Below are positions 54,787 to 64,000 of a DNA stretch of 64,000 nt, piece after piece. Every line of letters starts with the position of its first letter. Within the stretch, counting starts at the first letter, position 1. This DNA is from Clostridia bacterium. Its GTDB lineage: Bacteria; Bacillota; Clostridia; Christensenellales; Aristaeellaceae. Below the pieces are notes generated by a model. That model searched no databases and was not told the origin of the DNA. It was given only the letters and a program-made list of their open reading frames with translations. The stretch is taken from assembly GCA_017543905.1 (NCBI GenBank), contig JAFYFC010000036.1, positions 22,861 to 86,860 of the forward strand, read 5' to 3'. A program made the translations under genes and the position numbers.

Positions 54787-55017
54787 CTAAGGAATTAAAT
54801 ATCCATCATATGAAGTATAGTCGAAATCGAGGTCTTCATATGGGTCACTATACCAGCACTGTCCCCACATCATTGGTTTGCCTTCTTCATCTTCAGTGTA
54901 AAAAGTCACAGCGCCAAGTTTACAGCCAGAGTAAAGTATGTGAGTGAGCGTAGATATATTACTATCACCAAAAGATACTACTTCAGCTGATAATCCTTTA
55001 TAGACCTTTTTCTTCAT
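54787..55017 (-). CDS. Candidate precursor peptide A
   Basis: 76 residues, start chosen for AGGAGG nine bases upstream. The opening MKKKVYKGLSAEVVSFGDSN resembles the short KK.Y..P..E...F leaders common in gut Firmicute peptide clusters. The rest holds two Cys (SGCKLG, GQCWYSD) and an acidic aromatic C-terminal part (SDPYEDLDFDYTSYDGYLIP). No double-Gly site. It could be a modified peptide or an accessory protein of the cluster. Confidence 0.6.
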   Translation of the reverse strand: MKKKVYKGLSAEVVSFGDSNISTLTHILYSGCKLGAVTFYTEDEEGKPMMWGQCWYSDPYEDLDFDYTSYDGYLIP

Positions 55018-55066
55018 AATTGTAAGCCTCCTGATGGTATTTCTGCAGAGTTCAAACAAACCCATA

Positions 55067-55095
55067 TTCCGCCTAAGCGATTAACCTAGGCGGAA
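55067..55095 (-). other. Hairpin between the two small peptide genes
   Basis: Perfect 9-bp inverted repeat TTCCGCCTA / TAGGCGGAA with an 11-base loop, without a T run. It may stabilise the upstream transcript or serve as a processing site. Confidence 0.5.
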
Positions 55096-55141
55096 TAACC
55101 ATTGATAGACGAACTCCCAAAACTCAACTTCAATTCAACAT

Positions 55142-55387
55142 TCAACCTTGATATGGAGTGAAATAACCTTCTTCCACTAACACGTTTACATAATCAGCGC
55201 CAGTCCAACCATCGAGTTTGTGTTCAAGTTTTAATGCAATATAACGATCCTTAGCAGTTGTTGTGACACTAAAATCACCAACGCCATCTACATGGCATTT
55301 CTTTGCTCCCTGCGAATCATAGGACCAATGAAATGCACCACCAACGACTTCTTCCATATCCTGCTCGTTCAGTTCAACGCGTGCCAT
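55142..55387 (-). CDS. Candidate precursor peptide B with a double-glycine leader
   Basis: 81 residues, start chosen for AAGGAGG eight bases upstream. The leader ARVELNEQDMEEVVGG is a classic bacteriocin-type leader (acidic, L/M/V spacing, ending GG), with cleavage expected after residue 17. The following 64-residue core starts AFHWSYDSQGAKKCHVDG and has one Cys, many Asp/Tyr/Thr and ends EEGYFTPYQG. First gene of the operon and closest to the perfect promoter, so it should be the most abundant product. Confidence 0.72.
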   Translation of the reverse strand: MARVELNEQDMEEVVGGAFHWSYDSQGAKKCHVDGVGDFSVTTTAKDRYIALKLEHKLDGWTGADYVNVLVEEGYFTPYQG

Positions 55388-55495
55388 ATTCTTATCCTCC
55401 TTATTCATCATTCTCATAGCCTCCTCGGCTAACTGTGTCATAATCACTTTGCAATAATCTATGCTTGTGATTATTCCATACAATTGCACAAACTA

Positions 55496-55524
55496 ATTAT
55501 ACTTCAAGTCGTTTCTTGTGTCAA
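55496..55524 (-). promoter_or_regulatory. Perfect sigma-A promoter of the peptide operon
   Basis: On the minus strand TTGACA, 17-base spacer, TATAAT: both hexamers match the consensus exactly. Ends 109 bases before the precursor B start. Confidence 0.85.
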
Positions 55525-55834
55525 TACCGTTTCGGAAATTTTCTCGCTGCGCACGTTAAGTTTCTTTGACGGTATCCTGTTGTGTCACGCAGTCTGAGGT
55601 TGGCCCGGCCTCAGCTTCACCAAACGGTGCTCACTTGTTTATACGCGGCGTTCGGAGCGATGGCAGTAAGGTCTGAAAACTTTTTTGAGAAATTTTCGAT
55701 CTCCCGCGCACCCTGTGCCCCTCCCGCGCACCGTTTCGTGCTTTCACTCTTTTATACGCAGGGCAGAAGGAGACGGCAGTTTATGTATGTTAATATAAGG
55801 TTAATGTGCAAGTACGCGCGCTGTTTTTATTGCC

Positions 55835-55863
55835 TTGCATTAGCCTGACAAATGTGGTATATT
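55835..55863 (+). promoter_or_regulatory. Promoter of the ABC exporter gene
   Basis: TTGCAT, 17-base spacer, TATATT, 51 bases before the start; a second TATAAA-like box overlaps downstream. Confidence 0.65.
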
Positions 55864-55914
55864 ATAAATGGAGATTTTCGCAAATGCGTTTTTGGTGCAT
55901 ACAAGAGGAAACTG

Positions 55915-57582
55915 ATGAATAAAATACGTATGCTATTAAAAAAACTCAAAAGCCCCGCGCTGAAGGCCATATTCGTATGGTCGAAACCCGTGCGATGGAG
56001 CGTGGTGGGCGTGAGCGTGGTTTCCGTGCTCACGTCGCTGCTCTCGCTGTGGCAGACGCTGGTTACAAAGTCGCTGGTCGACAGCGCGACGGGGCGCAAT
56101 CTGAGCGCGCTGTGGAAATACGGCGCGCTGATGGTGGGGCTGTTCGCGCTGCAGCGGGGCGTCGGCATAGCCATGTCGTACGTGCAGATAAAGCTTTCCG
56201 CTAAACTCCAGCGCCACCTGCAGGGGCTGGTCACCAAGGCGATACTCGGCAAGGAGTACGAAAGCCTGAAGCCCTTCCACAGCGGCGAGCTGGTAAACCG
56301 CGTGTTTTCGGACGTGGGCGTGGTAAAGGGCGGCGTGATGAGCATGCTGCCCACGCTGCTTTCGACGGCGGTGTCGTTTATCGGCGCGGCGGTGATACTT
56401 ATCACCTGGGACTGGCGCTTCGTGCCGGTGATGATCGCGGCAGCGCTGATCGGCTCCGGAGTGATGCTCGCGTTCCGCGAGCCGATGAAGCGCCGCCACA
56501 AGCGTATGCAGGCGGCGGAGGACGCGCTGCACGCCAGCACGCAGGAGACGCTCGAAAACATCCGCGTGGTAAAGGCGAGCGTAAGCGAGGAGCGCGCGAT
56601 CAGCAATATGGACGGCGACCGCGAGCAGCTGCTGTCCGAGCAGCTCAGAAACGGCCGGCTCTCCATCGCCCTGCGCAGCGGCATGGGCGCGATGTTCGAC
56701 GTAAGCCGCCTGATCTGCTATATCTGGGGCTGCGTGAAGATATACAACAGAACCTTCACCTACGGCTCGCTCGCGGCGATGATCTCGCTGGTGGGACGCA
56801 TACAGGGCCCGATCGCAAACGGCATGAACCTTGCAAGCCAGGCCTACGGCGTGATCGCCAGCGCGGAACGCCTGCTGGACGTGATCGGCCTGCCGGACGA
56901 GGATCAGGGCACGAAGCTTAATTCGTTTGACGAAATCCGGCTGGAGCACGTAAGCTTCCAGTACGCGGACGGCGCGGACGACGTGCTGATAGACGTAAGC
57001 GCGCGCATACGGCGCGGAGATTTCGCGGCGCTCACGGGCATTTCCGGCGGCGGCAAAACGAGCCTGTTCCAGCTGCTGCTGGGCATGTACAGGCCCACGA
57101 GCGGAACGGTGGAGTTTATTTCGGAGGGAAAAGCCGTGCCCGCCGCGCGCGGCACACGCGCACTGTTCGCCTACGTGCCGCAGGGCAACACGCTGATGAG
57201 CGGCACGCTGCGCGACAACATAACCATGTTTACAGACGGCGCGGACGATACGCAGATAGCACAGGCCGTGCGCGCAGCCTGCCTTGACGGGCTGGTTAAT
57301 GAAATCGGCCTTGACGCGAAGCTCGGCGAGCGCGGCATCGGCCTCTCCGAAGGCCAGGCGCAGCGCGTAGCGATCGCAAGAGCGCTGCTGACCGGCGCGC
57401 CTATCCTGCTGCTGGACGATGCCACCAGCGCGCTGGATGAGCAGACCGAAGCGAAGCTCTTAGAAAACATAAGCGCGATGCGGGACAAGACCGTGATAAT
57501 CGTAACTCACCGCTCTGCCGCCCTCGCAATCTGCGACTACCGCCTGCATATAGAAAACGGGCGGCTTACGAGAGTACAGTAA
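55915..57582 (+). CDS. Type I ABC exporter, fused permease and ATPase
   Basis: 555-residue half-transporter working as a dimer. The membrane domain covers about residues 25-305, the ATPase 335-555, with Walker A GISGGGKTS, Q-loop YVPQGNTLMSGTLRDN, signature LSEGQAQRVAIARALL, Walker B PILLLDDATSALDEQTE and switch VTHRSAA. There is no N-terminal C39 peptidase domain, so a GG leader would need another protease. GAGG lies six bases before the ATG. Divergent from the peptide operon, it is a natural export or immunity candidate. The family also exports lipids and drugs. Confidence 0.9.
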   Translation: MNKIRMLLKKLKSPALKAIFVWSKPVRWSVVGVSVVSVLTSLLSLWQTLVTKSLVDSATGRNLSALWKYGALMVGLFALQRGVGIAMSYVQIKLSAKLQRHLQGLVTKAILGKEYESLKPFHSGELVNRVFSDVGVVKGGVMSMLPTLLSTAVSFIGAAVILITWDWRFVPVMIAAALIGSGVMLAFREPMKRRHKRMQAAEDALHASTQETLENIRVVKASVSEERAISNMDGDREQLLSEQLRNGRLSIALRSGMGAMFDVSRLICYIWGCVKIYNRTFTYGSLAAMISLVGRIQGPIANGMNLASQAYGVIASAERLLDVIGLPDEDQGTKLNSFDEIRLEHVSFQYADGADDVLIDVSARIRRGDFAALTGISGGGKTSLFQLLLGMYRPTSGTVEFISEGKAVPAARGTRALFAYVPQGNTLMSGTLRDNITMFTDGADDTQIAQAVRAACLDGLVNEIGLDAKLGERGIGLSEGQAQRVAIARALLTGAPILLLDDATSALDEQTEAKLLENISAMRDKTVIIVTHRSAALAICDYRLHIENGRLTRVQ

Positions 57583-57584
57583 AA

Positions 57585-57612
57585 GCGCCCGCGGGGCTGC
57601 GGACGCTTCTTC
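57585..57612 (+). terminator. Hairpin between the converging exporter and sugar-kinase genes
   Basis: GCGCCCGC / GCGGACGC (one mismatch) followed by TTCTTCC, three bases after the exporter stop. Weak T tract. Confidence 0.35.
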
Positions 57613-57624
57613 CAAGACTGCCCT

Positions 57625-59997
57625 TCAGTACAAAACGGACGAGCCGCTGGACGCGCTGAATATCTGCGCGCCGTGCTCGTAGCCGTATTTATCGTAATAT
57701 TTCCGGTTGACAGCATCGATGATGCTGTCAGCTTTGTTTTTGTCGATCAGCGCGATCACGCAGCCGCCCAGACCCGCGCCCACCAGCTCACTGCCGAGCA
57801 CGCCCGCCTGCGCGTTCAGAAGGTCGCTGAGCTCGTCTATCTGCTGGGTGGAGCAGCCGTACGCGCCGTATTCGAGCGAGATGTCGGCGTCGGCCTTGAT
57901 AAGCTTGTCGAGATATTCATCGGAAACGTCGTACTCGGCGATCCTGTCGCCGTCGTGGCTAAGCTTCATCATCTGCCCGATCTCCTCGTAAGCTCCGCTT
58001 TCGAGCAGGGAGATGAACTTCTCCGAGCGCACGCATTCGGATATGCCGTACAGCGTGACCGCGCGCAGCTCGTATATCGTCGGGTCGGCGTGCGTGGCGA
58101 ACAGACGGTTAAGCTCCGCTTCGTATTCAGGCAGCAAGGCTTTTATGCCGCTGCGCGTCATGGTCTCCGGCAGGCTTTTGAGCATGGTGTAGATTTTGGA
58201 GTACGGACGGATCGCGGCAAGCTCGCGGAACACCTCGAGCCCCAGCCCGGGGAAGAGGCGCTTAAGTATCATAAAGGACACTTCGTAAGCGGTCACCTTG
58301 GCGTTGAACTTGTCCTTGCTGCCTTCGGACTTTTTGGCCTTTATCATGCTGTTTGCCACGATCACGGCGTATTTGTCCGAGAACGGCGCAGTTTCGCCGA
58401 TCACGAACGGCTTGAAGCCTAAGTGGATTATGCTGCCGGGCTTTGCGCATTTCATCGCGGCGTGATCGCCCGCGCCGCCGCGCGAGCCCACGAACCATTC
58501 GCCTTCGCCGCACAGGTTTACGAACTCGCTGTCTGTATAGTTCATGCAGTTGAGCGCGGTGACCGCCTCCATAACCGCCACCACAATGCTGCTCGAGGAG
58601 GACAGCCCTGCCGCCACGGGGACGTTGCCGTCCGCCAGCATGTCCATGCCGCACAGCGGGACGTCGGTCTCGTACTGCACCCGCGCGACGGCGGACTTTA
58701 CGTAATTCGCCCAGTCTCCGCGGCTGTCCTTAAGCGCCGCCACGACGTCCGGCGCGGCAAGATAGTCAAGCCACGTGGTAAAGCTTTTATCCACTCCGAG
58801 CGAGCCGATGGTGAACGTGCGGTCCGGATACGCGCCGTCCATGTTGGAAAGACGTATCGTATCGTCCTCGCGGGGCGATACCACGAACACCGTATCCCGG
58901 TCGATCGCCATCACGTTTATGCCGCCGCCGCGGTGGTCGATGTGCCTGCCCATCAGGTTGACGCGGCCCGGCGCGCGGGTCAAAAGCACCTTTTTATCGC
59001 CGTATATTTCGGTGAAGCGCTCAAGCAGGGCGATATAGCGCTGCTTCTGATTGGTATTTCCGTAAAGAGCGGTGAATACGCTGTCGTAGCGTCCGGCGTC
59101 CATGTCGGCGGCGAGCGCGGAGGCGGTCTTCATGAAATGCAGGGACATCCGGCGCAGCTCGGGCTTCGTGCTGAAGGTCAGCATATCCTCGGCTGATTTT
59201 ACTTCGTAGATCGCCACGCTGTCGTTCGACGCGAACCATTCCAGCGCGTCGGTCAGATAGATTTCGCCCTGCGCGTTCTGGGGCGTGCAGGAGTTGAGCG
59301 CTGTGATCGCTTTATCCACGTTCAGGCAATACAGACCCGCGTTCGCGTAGGGGCTGTCTAAAATCTCCTTTGCCGAGAATACCGTTCCCGAGAGCCGTTT
59401 TGAGCTGTTCGGCTTGCGCTGCGCGGCGGATTTCAGTATCTTCGCGGCCTTTTTCTCGTTCAGACGGTACTTGCTTATTTCTTCCTTATACTCCGATTCG
59501 TCTTTCCCGGCCAGCGACATAAGCACCGCGTCGGGCAGCTCCACGACGCCGCAGGGCTTGCCGTCCTTCACGACCACGCGTCCGCCGTGATAATTGTTCT
59601 GTACAGGCTGCACGCCCCACACGGCGCCTTCGGGACGGGCAATGAGGTCCCGTATCACGTTAGGCGCGATTATCTTGTCGCCCATCGAGATGACCGCGGA
59701 GCCTGTGTAGCCTATGTCCTTAAGCGCCTTCAGCCCGCACAGCGCCGCGTGCCCGGTACCTTTCTGCTCCTTCTGATAGGTATAAACGATGCCGGGCTCG
59801 CCGTCCAGGCAGCCCATGACCGTCTCGGACAAATGCCCCACGACGAGCACGAACAGGGATATGCCGCCCTGGCGCATGTTATTTATTATGCGCTTTATGA
59901 CCGGCACGCCCGCGCAGTCGAAGCAGACCTTGTTTTTGGAATCGTCGTTCATTCGCGTGCCTTTCCCGGCACAAAGTATTATAGCGGCTTTATTCAT
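57625..59997 (-). CDS. Fusion: sugar nucleotidyltransferase plus galactokinase-like GHMP kinase
   Basis: 790 residues. Residues 1 to about 285 form a GlmU/GalU-type nucleotidyltransferase (IILCAGKGTRMNDDSKNK, VPVIKRIINNM, QKGTGHAALCG, VISMGDKII, AQGEIYLTDALEW). A linker of about 30 residues follows. From about 330 a GHMP kinase starts, with LLTRAPGRVNLMGRHIDHRGG (variant of the galactokinase signature GRVNLIGEH.D), VAAGLSSSSSIVVAV (ATP loop) and GAGLGGCVIALI. The pair suggests one-protein conversion of a free sugar to sugar-1-phosphate and then to an NDP-sugar, like the Bacteroides fucokinase/GDP-fucose pyrophosphorylase Fkp in principle, though that is a different fusion. GAGG lies upstream of the ATG. 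Confidence 0.87.
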   Translation of the reverse strand: MNKAAIILCAGKGTRMNDDSKNKVCFDCAGVPVIKRIINNMRQGGISLFVLVVGHLSETVMGCLDGEPGIVYTYQKEQKGTGHAALCGLKALKDIGYTGSAVISMGDKIIAPNVIRDLIARPEGAVWGVQPVQNNYHGGRVVVKDGKPCGVVELPDAVLMSLAGKDESEYKEEISKYRLNEKKAAKILKSAAQRKPNSSKRLSGTVFSAKEILDSPYANAGLYCLNVDKAITALNSCTPQNAQGEIYLTDALEWFASNDSVAIYEVKSAEDMLTFSTKPELRRMSLHFMKTASALAADMDAGRYDSVFTALYGNTNQKQRYIALLERFTEIYGDKKVLLTRAPGRVNLMGRHIDHRGGGINVMAIDRDTVFVVSPREDDTIRLSNMDGAYPDRTFTIGSLGVDKSFTTWLDYLAAPDVVAALKDSRGDWANYVKSAVARVQYETDVPLCGMDMLADGNVPVAAGLSSSSSIVVAVMEAVTALNCMNYTDSEFVNLCGEGEWFVGSRGGAGDHAAMKCAKPGSIIHLGFKPFVIGETAPFSDKYAVIVANSMIKAKKSEGSKDKFNAKVTAYEVSFMILKRLFPGLGLEVFRELAAIRPYSKIYTMLKSLPETMTRSGIKALLPEYEAELNRLFATHADPTIYELRAVTLYGISECVRSEKFISLLESGAYEEIGQMMKLSHDGDRIAEYDVSDEYLDKLIKADADISLEYGAYGCSTQQIDELSDLLNAQAGVLGSELVGAGLGGCVIALIDKNKADSIIDAVNRKYYDKYGYEHGAQIFSASSGSSVLY

Positions 59998-60106
59998 AAT
60001 TCATTCCTCGGTAGCATTCTCTGATGTTAAGAGTTCTTTTCAATCGGTTTTTTGGTGTACTATAGAGGAACCCTAAAACCCTGTCCAGCTGTCCACCTTG
60101 TCCACC

Positions 60107-61054
60107 TCAACCAAGCTTCCAACAAGGTATGTTGTGTTCATCATAAAACAGCACTGCGCCTATCTGAGCTCTAGCCCGTTGTGTTGTTTTGGCTCCGATG
60201 CCTTCTTCTTCCATGAGTTCATTAATCTCGGATACTGGCATTGATCCATCGGCCAGTAATGATTCAAGAAGGTAAGATGCCCGATCAATTTTCGTTTCTA
60301 CAGAAGGGGCATCTTGAAGATTAACCTCTTTGAAAGATAGCCTGCGCAGATCGTCAAATACCAACTGAATGGGACTGTAGTCGGACTCGTCAAAATTGCT
60401 TTTAATGGCGCGCACGAAGCGATTTCTGTGCTTGTCTATCTCAACCATTAGAATACTGCGTACACTCGCTGCGATATCGGCACTGCCAAAGCCGCGATGA
60501 ATATCTTTGCTGCCTTCATTTTTGTTCAGGTGGCCGACAAGCACAATGGCTGCACCAGTGGACTTAGCCACATTCGCTAGCATCGTGAAAATGCTTCGCA
60601 TACGGGTGATGCTGCCAAAATTGGTTCCTTCTGGTAAGAAGGATTGAAATGGATCTATGATGACCAGGCGCGCGGCAGTTGCAGAAATGACGTCTCGCAG
60701 CTCGTCTTCTTTGAGAGTCATATGATACTCCAGTTCGCCGCTGAAAGCAAAACGAGTCATATCCCCACCAGCACGATTGAACCGTTTCAGGCTGGAATCA
60801 GAGATTTCATCTTCGTTAGTGAGATAGAAGGTCGTGCAAGGCTCGATAGGCTCTGCGTCGTATAGATGGCCATCCTGAAGCGTAGGTGGACGCTGACCAT
60901 TTGAAAGCATAGCAGCGACAGTCAGGATCATAGTGGTCTTGCCGTCGCCGCCATCGCCCTCCACAATAGTCACTTTGCCGAAGGGAATATACGGTTTCCA
61001 AAGCCAGTCAATGTCGGTGATTGGGGTTTCGTGTCCCCAACGGATAATGGCCAT
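60107..61054 (-). CDS. RepA/DnaB-fold ATPase of a mobile element
   Basis: 315 residues. Walker A GDGGDGKTT near residues 34-42, Walker B RLVIIDPFQSFLP, and a later VLVGHLNKNEGSKDIHRGFGSADIAASVRS match the RecA-fold hexameric helicase/RepA-type AAA ATPases of plasmids and integrative elements. A winged-helix-like C-terminal part (ASYLLESLLADGSMPVSEINELMEEEGIGAKTTQRA) probably binds DNA. GGAG lies seven bases before the ATG. AT-rich codon use differs from the sugar-kinase gene next to it, marking the edge of an element near 60.05 kb. Confidence 0.8.
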   Translation of the reverse strand: MAIIRWGHETPITDIDWLWKPYIPFGKVTIVEGDGGDGKTTMILTVAAMLSNGQRPPTLQDGHLYDAEPIEPCTTFYLTNEDEISDSSLKRFNRAGGDMTRFAFSGELEYHMTLKEDELRDVISATAARLVIIDPFQSFLPEGTNFGSITRMRSIFTMLANVAKSTGAAIVLVGHLNKNEGSKDIHRGFGSADIAASVRSILMVEIDKHRNRFVRAIKSNFDESDYSPIQLVFDDLRRLSFKEVNLQDAPSVETKIDRASYLLESLLADGSMPVSEINELMEEEGIGAKTTQRARAQIGAVLFYDEHNIPCWKLG

Positions 61055-61197
61055 TTTCTCACTCCTTTATTGTGATATTATAGCACAATGGAGTGGAAAA
61101 GTACAGTAGGAAAAGGGAAAAAGCAAGCGGCCCAAAATGATCGAATGATTAAATGACCAGGCTCTCTTGTGGAGACTGGGCCTGAAAAATAGTGGAA

Positions 61198-62094
61198 TCA
61201 TCCTGCAAAGGCAGAAACACTTATCATATCCTGTTCAGTTAGCGCACGGGTAATGTCTTCTTCTGCAATGGTCCTGTTCGAGCAGATTCCCTTAATGCGT
61301 CCAGTACATTTCCAAAAGCGTCGCAAACTGCCATTCCGTTCCTTATAAGTCACACGACGGAAGGGAAGCCCGCAGACAGAGCAAATAACTCTGCCATAGA
61401 AAGCGTTAGTTCCAGAGCGTGTACGGATACCAACTGCCCGTTTCTGTTCCTCGCTCTCCAGTCTTTCCTGTACGGCATCCCAGAGTGGCCGCTCGATGAT
61501 GGCCGTATGGTCATTCTGAATTGTCTTGCTCTGGTAAGGCTCCTGTAGGTCGGGCTTTTTCGTGAGATAGTTTGTGTGCGGTGTTTTCTGCAGGGTGCGA
61601 TCTCCGGTATACGTATTGTTTTTCAGAATCGCCATAATCTGGCCGTAGCTGAAGGAATCGTGACCGCGGAGCGTATGCGCGCCAATGGAAGCAAGCGCCA
61701 TAATGATTTGTGAAATGGCATCACCCGCAGCGTATTTCTCAAAGATCAAATGAACAGTGGATGCACTTTCGTTTGGCATCAGCTTCCCGTCAATTTCATC
61801 ATACCCCAGGATCCGGTTGCTTCCCAGATGACGTATCCCTTGCTCAGCTTTTCTTTTATATGCCCACTTGACGTTTTCAGATATGGAGCGGCTTTCTTCC
61901 TGAGCTACGGCGGCCATCGTGGAGAACAGCAGATCTGAGCCGCTGTCGAATGTGCTTATACCTTCTTTTTCAAATCGCACCTCTATGCCGATACCTTTGA
62001 GCATATGCACAAACTTTTGCGCTTCCGCAAAATTACGAGAGAAGCGCGACACGCTTTTGCAGAGAATAATGTCTAACTGCCCTTCGAGATTGAT
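61198..62094 (-). pseudogene. Large serine recombinase, N-terminally truncated
   Basis: The frame runs back to about 62094 before an in-frame stop and contains GQLDIILCKSVSRFSRNFAEAQKFVHML (second half of the resolvase catalytic domain), then the recombinase domain (GSNRILGYDEIDGKLMPNE, SYGQIMAILKNNTYTGDRTLQK) and a zinc-ribbon region with Cys pairs (ICSVCGLPF, KCTGRIKGICSN). The first 60 or so residues, which include the catalytic Ser, are missing. A GTG at 62052 could start a shorter product. Probably inactive. Confidence 0.8.
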
Positions 62095-62198
62095 ACAAAG
62101 AAATGCTCAAAATGCCCAAAAATAAGGGCTTTTTGGCCCCTAAAATCGTGATATTTGGCAGTGCTCTTGAAAAGGCAAAAATGGCTCAGAAAAAAAGT

Positions 62199-62296
62199 TG
62201 CACAAACAAACGAAACCCTTAGTAACGTTTGTTTGTGCACACTTTCAAACGTTACTGGGACTTTCGTTTGAAGGTGGTTAGTAACGTTTGAAGGTG
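62199..62296. repeat. Iteron-like repeat array
   Basis: AGTAACGTTTG occurs at 62221-62231, inverted (CAAACGTTACT) at 62246-62256, and again at 62280-62290. CGTTTGAAGGTG occurs at 62265-62276 and 62285-62296. A 14-bp perfect inverted repeat TGCACAAACAAACG / CGTTTGTTTGTGCA spans 62199-62239. The gene-free stretch 62095-62394 holds nothing else that I recognise. It could be a replication origin, a recombinase core/operator site or an end of the element. Confidence 0.6.
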
Positions 62297-62394
62297 CATA
62301 TTTTACCTGCCGATACAGGTTCATTTCAATTCAACACGCCAGAGCAGACAGCATTGCGAAATGATAATCGGGAGTTGCTTAACAATCATTTTTC

Positions 62395-62423
62395 TTGACA
62401 GGATGAGGCGATGAGGGTAAAAT
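62395..62423 (+). promoter_or_regulatory. Consensus-like promoter of the amt fragment
   Basis: TTGACA, 17-base spacer, TAAAAT, about 100 bases before the amt ATG. Confidence 0.75.
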
Positions 62424-62440
62424 GTATTCATTCAAGCAGG

Positions 62441-62495
62441 GCGCAAGGGCGTGCCGACGGGGTTTTCCCGCGACGCGCCCTTGCGTTTTGTTTTT
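62441..62495 (+). terminator. Attenuator-like terminator in the amt leader
   Basis: CGCAAGGGCG (62442-62451) pairs perfectly with CGCCCTTGCG (62476-62485), enclosing CGGG/CCCG, followed by TTTTGTTTTT. It lies between promoter and start codon, so transcription of amt would need readthrough. Confidence 0.75.
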
Positions 62496-62525
62496 GGAAA
62501 AACCAACAGAAAGGACTGTGAGACC

Positions 62526-63971
<1,446 letters not shown>

Positions 63972-64000
63972 ATCTTGCCTCCATTCAGAGGGCTAACAAT

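Larger units (their letters stand above)
55388..55914. other. Divergent control region of the peptide cluster
   Basis: About 530 bases without a convincing gene. It holds a 105-base leader of precursor B, the promoters at 55496-55524 (minus) and 55835-55863 (plus), and between them about 300 GC-rich bases in which I see no operator with a clear inverted repeat. Confidence 0.6.

Overview
The window looks like a chromosomal segment of a Gram-positive, probably gut-associated Clostridia-type Firmicute. The pointers are ribonuclease Y, LCP and EngB proteins, GGAGG ribosome sites with frequent TTG/GTG starts, SipW-type peptidase, Clostridia-style Mrp, and consensus TTGACA-17-TATAAT promoters. No rRNA or tRNA gene and no CRISPR array was seen, so the taxon cannot be fixed further.

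Region 1 (1-25,256) is GC-rich core genome. A plus-strand operon carries the lon 3' part, engB, a tandem-domain thyX-like gene, a C26 amidotransferase, a sugar isomerase and tadA. A long minus-strand stretch then carries an LCP protein, glycan enzymes (GH130, GH29, GH5), mrp, ybaB-recR-short alaS, a cation exchanger with mntP, an amino-acid ABC transporter and an aminotransferase. Plus-strand rny and a Gfo/Idh/MocA oxidoreductase close the region.

Region 2 (25,257-51,957) is an exopolysaccharide or capsule locus, AT-rich up to about 48.9 kb. It opens with about 2.4 kb of unusual DNA: a GC-rich, hairpin-rich gene-free stretch behind a good promoter; three copies of a leader with mutually exclusive base-pairing; a nested minus-strand pair of paralogous 90-residue proteins; and a duplicated membrane gene with an exact 1,324-bp period whose first copy is truncated. 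The structural genes follow: initiating sugar transferase (VanZ fusion), nucleotide-sugar dehydrogenase, several glycosyltransferases, Wzy- and Wzx-like proteins, acyltransferases, a PIG-L deacetylase and ATP-grasp and AsnB-like enzymes. A decayed IS21-family element interrupts it.

Region 3 (51,958-57,612) is a candidate peptide-natural-product (RiPP) cluster. Two small genes, one with a double-glycine leader, lie behind a perfect sigma-A promoter and are followed by a PqqD-like protein, a radical SAM/SPASM maturase, an HprK-like kinase and a SipW-like peptidase. A half-size ABC exporter is divergent. The neighbouring nucleotidyltransferase-glycosyltransferase fusion (48,967) may belong to the same system.

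Region 4 (57,613-64,000) has a nucleotidyltransferase-galactokinase-like fusion, then a mobile-element graveyard: a RepA-like ATPase, two unrelated serine recombinase fragments, an iteron-like repeat array, and an ammonium transporter gene behind an attenuator-like leader that is fused tail-to-tail with a truncated recombinase.
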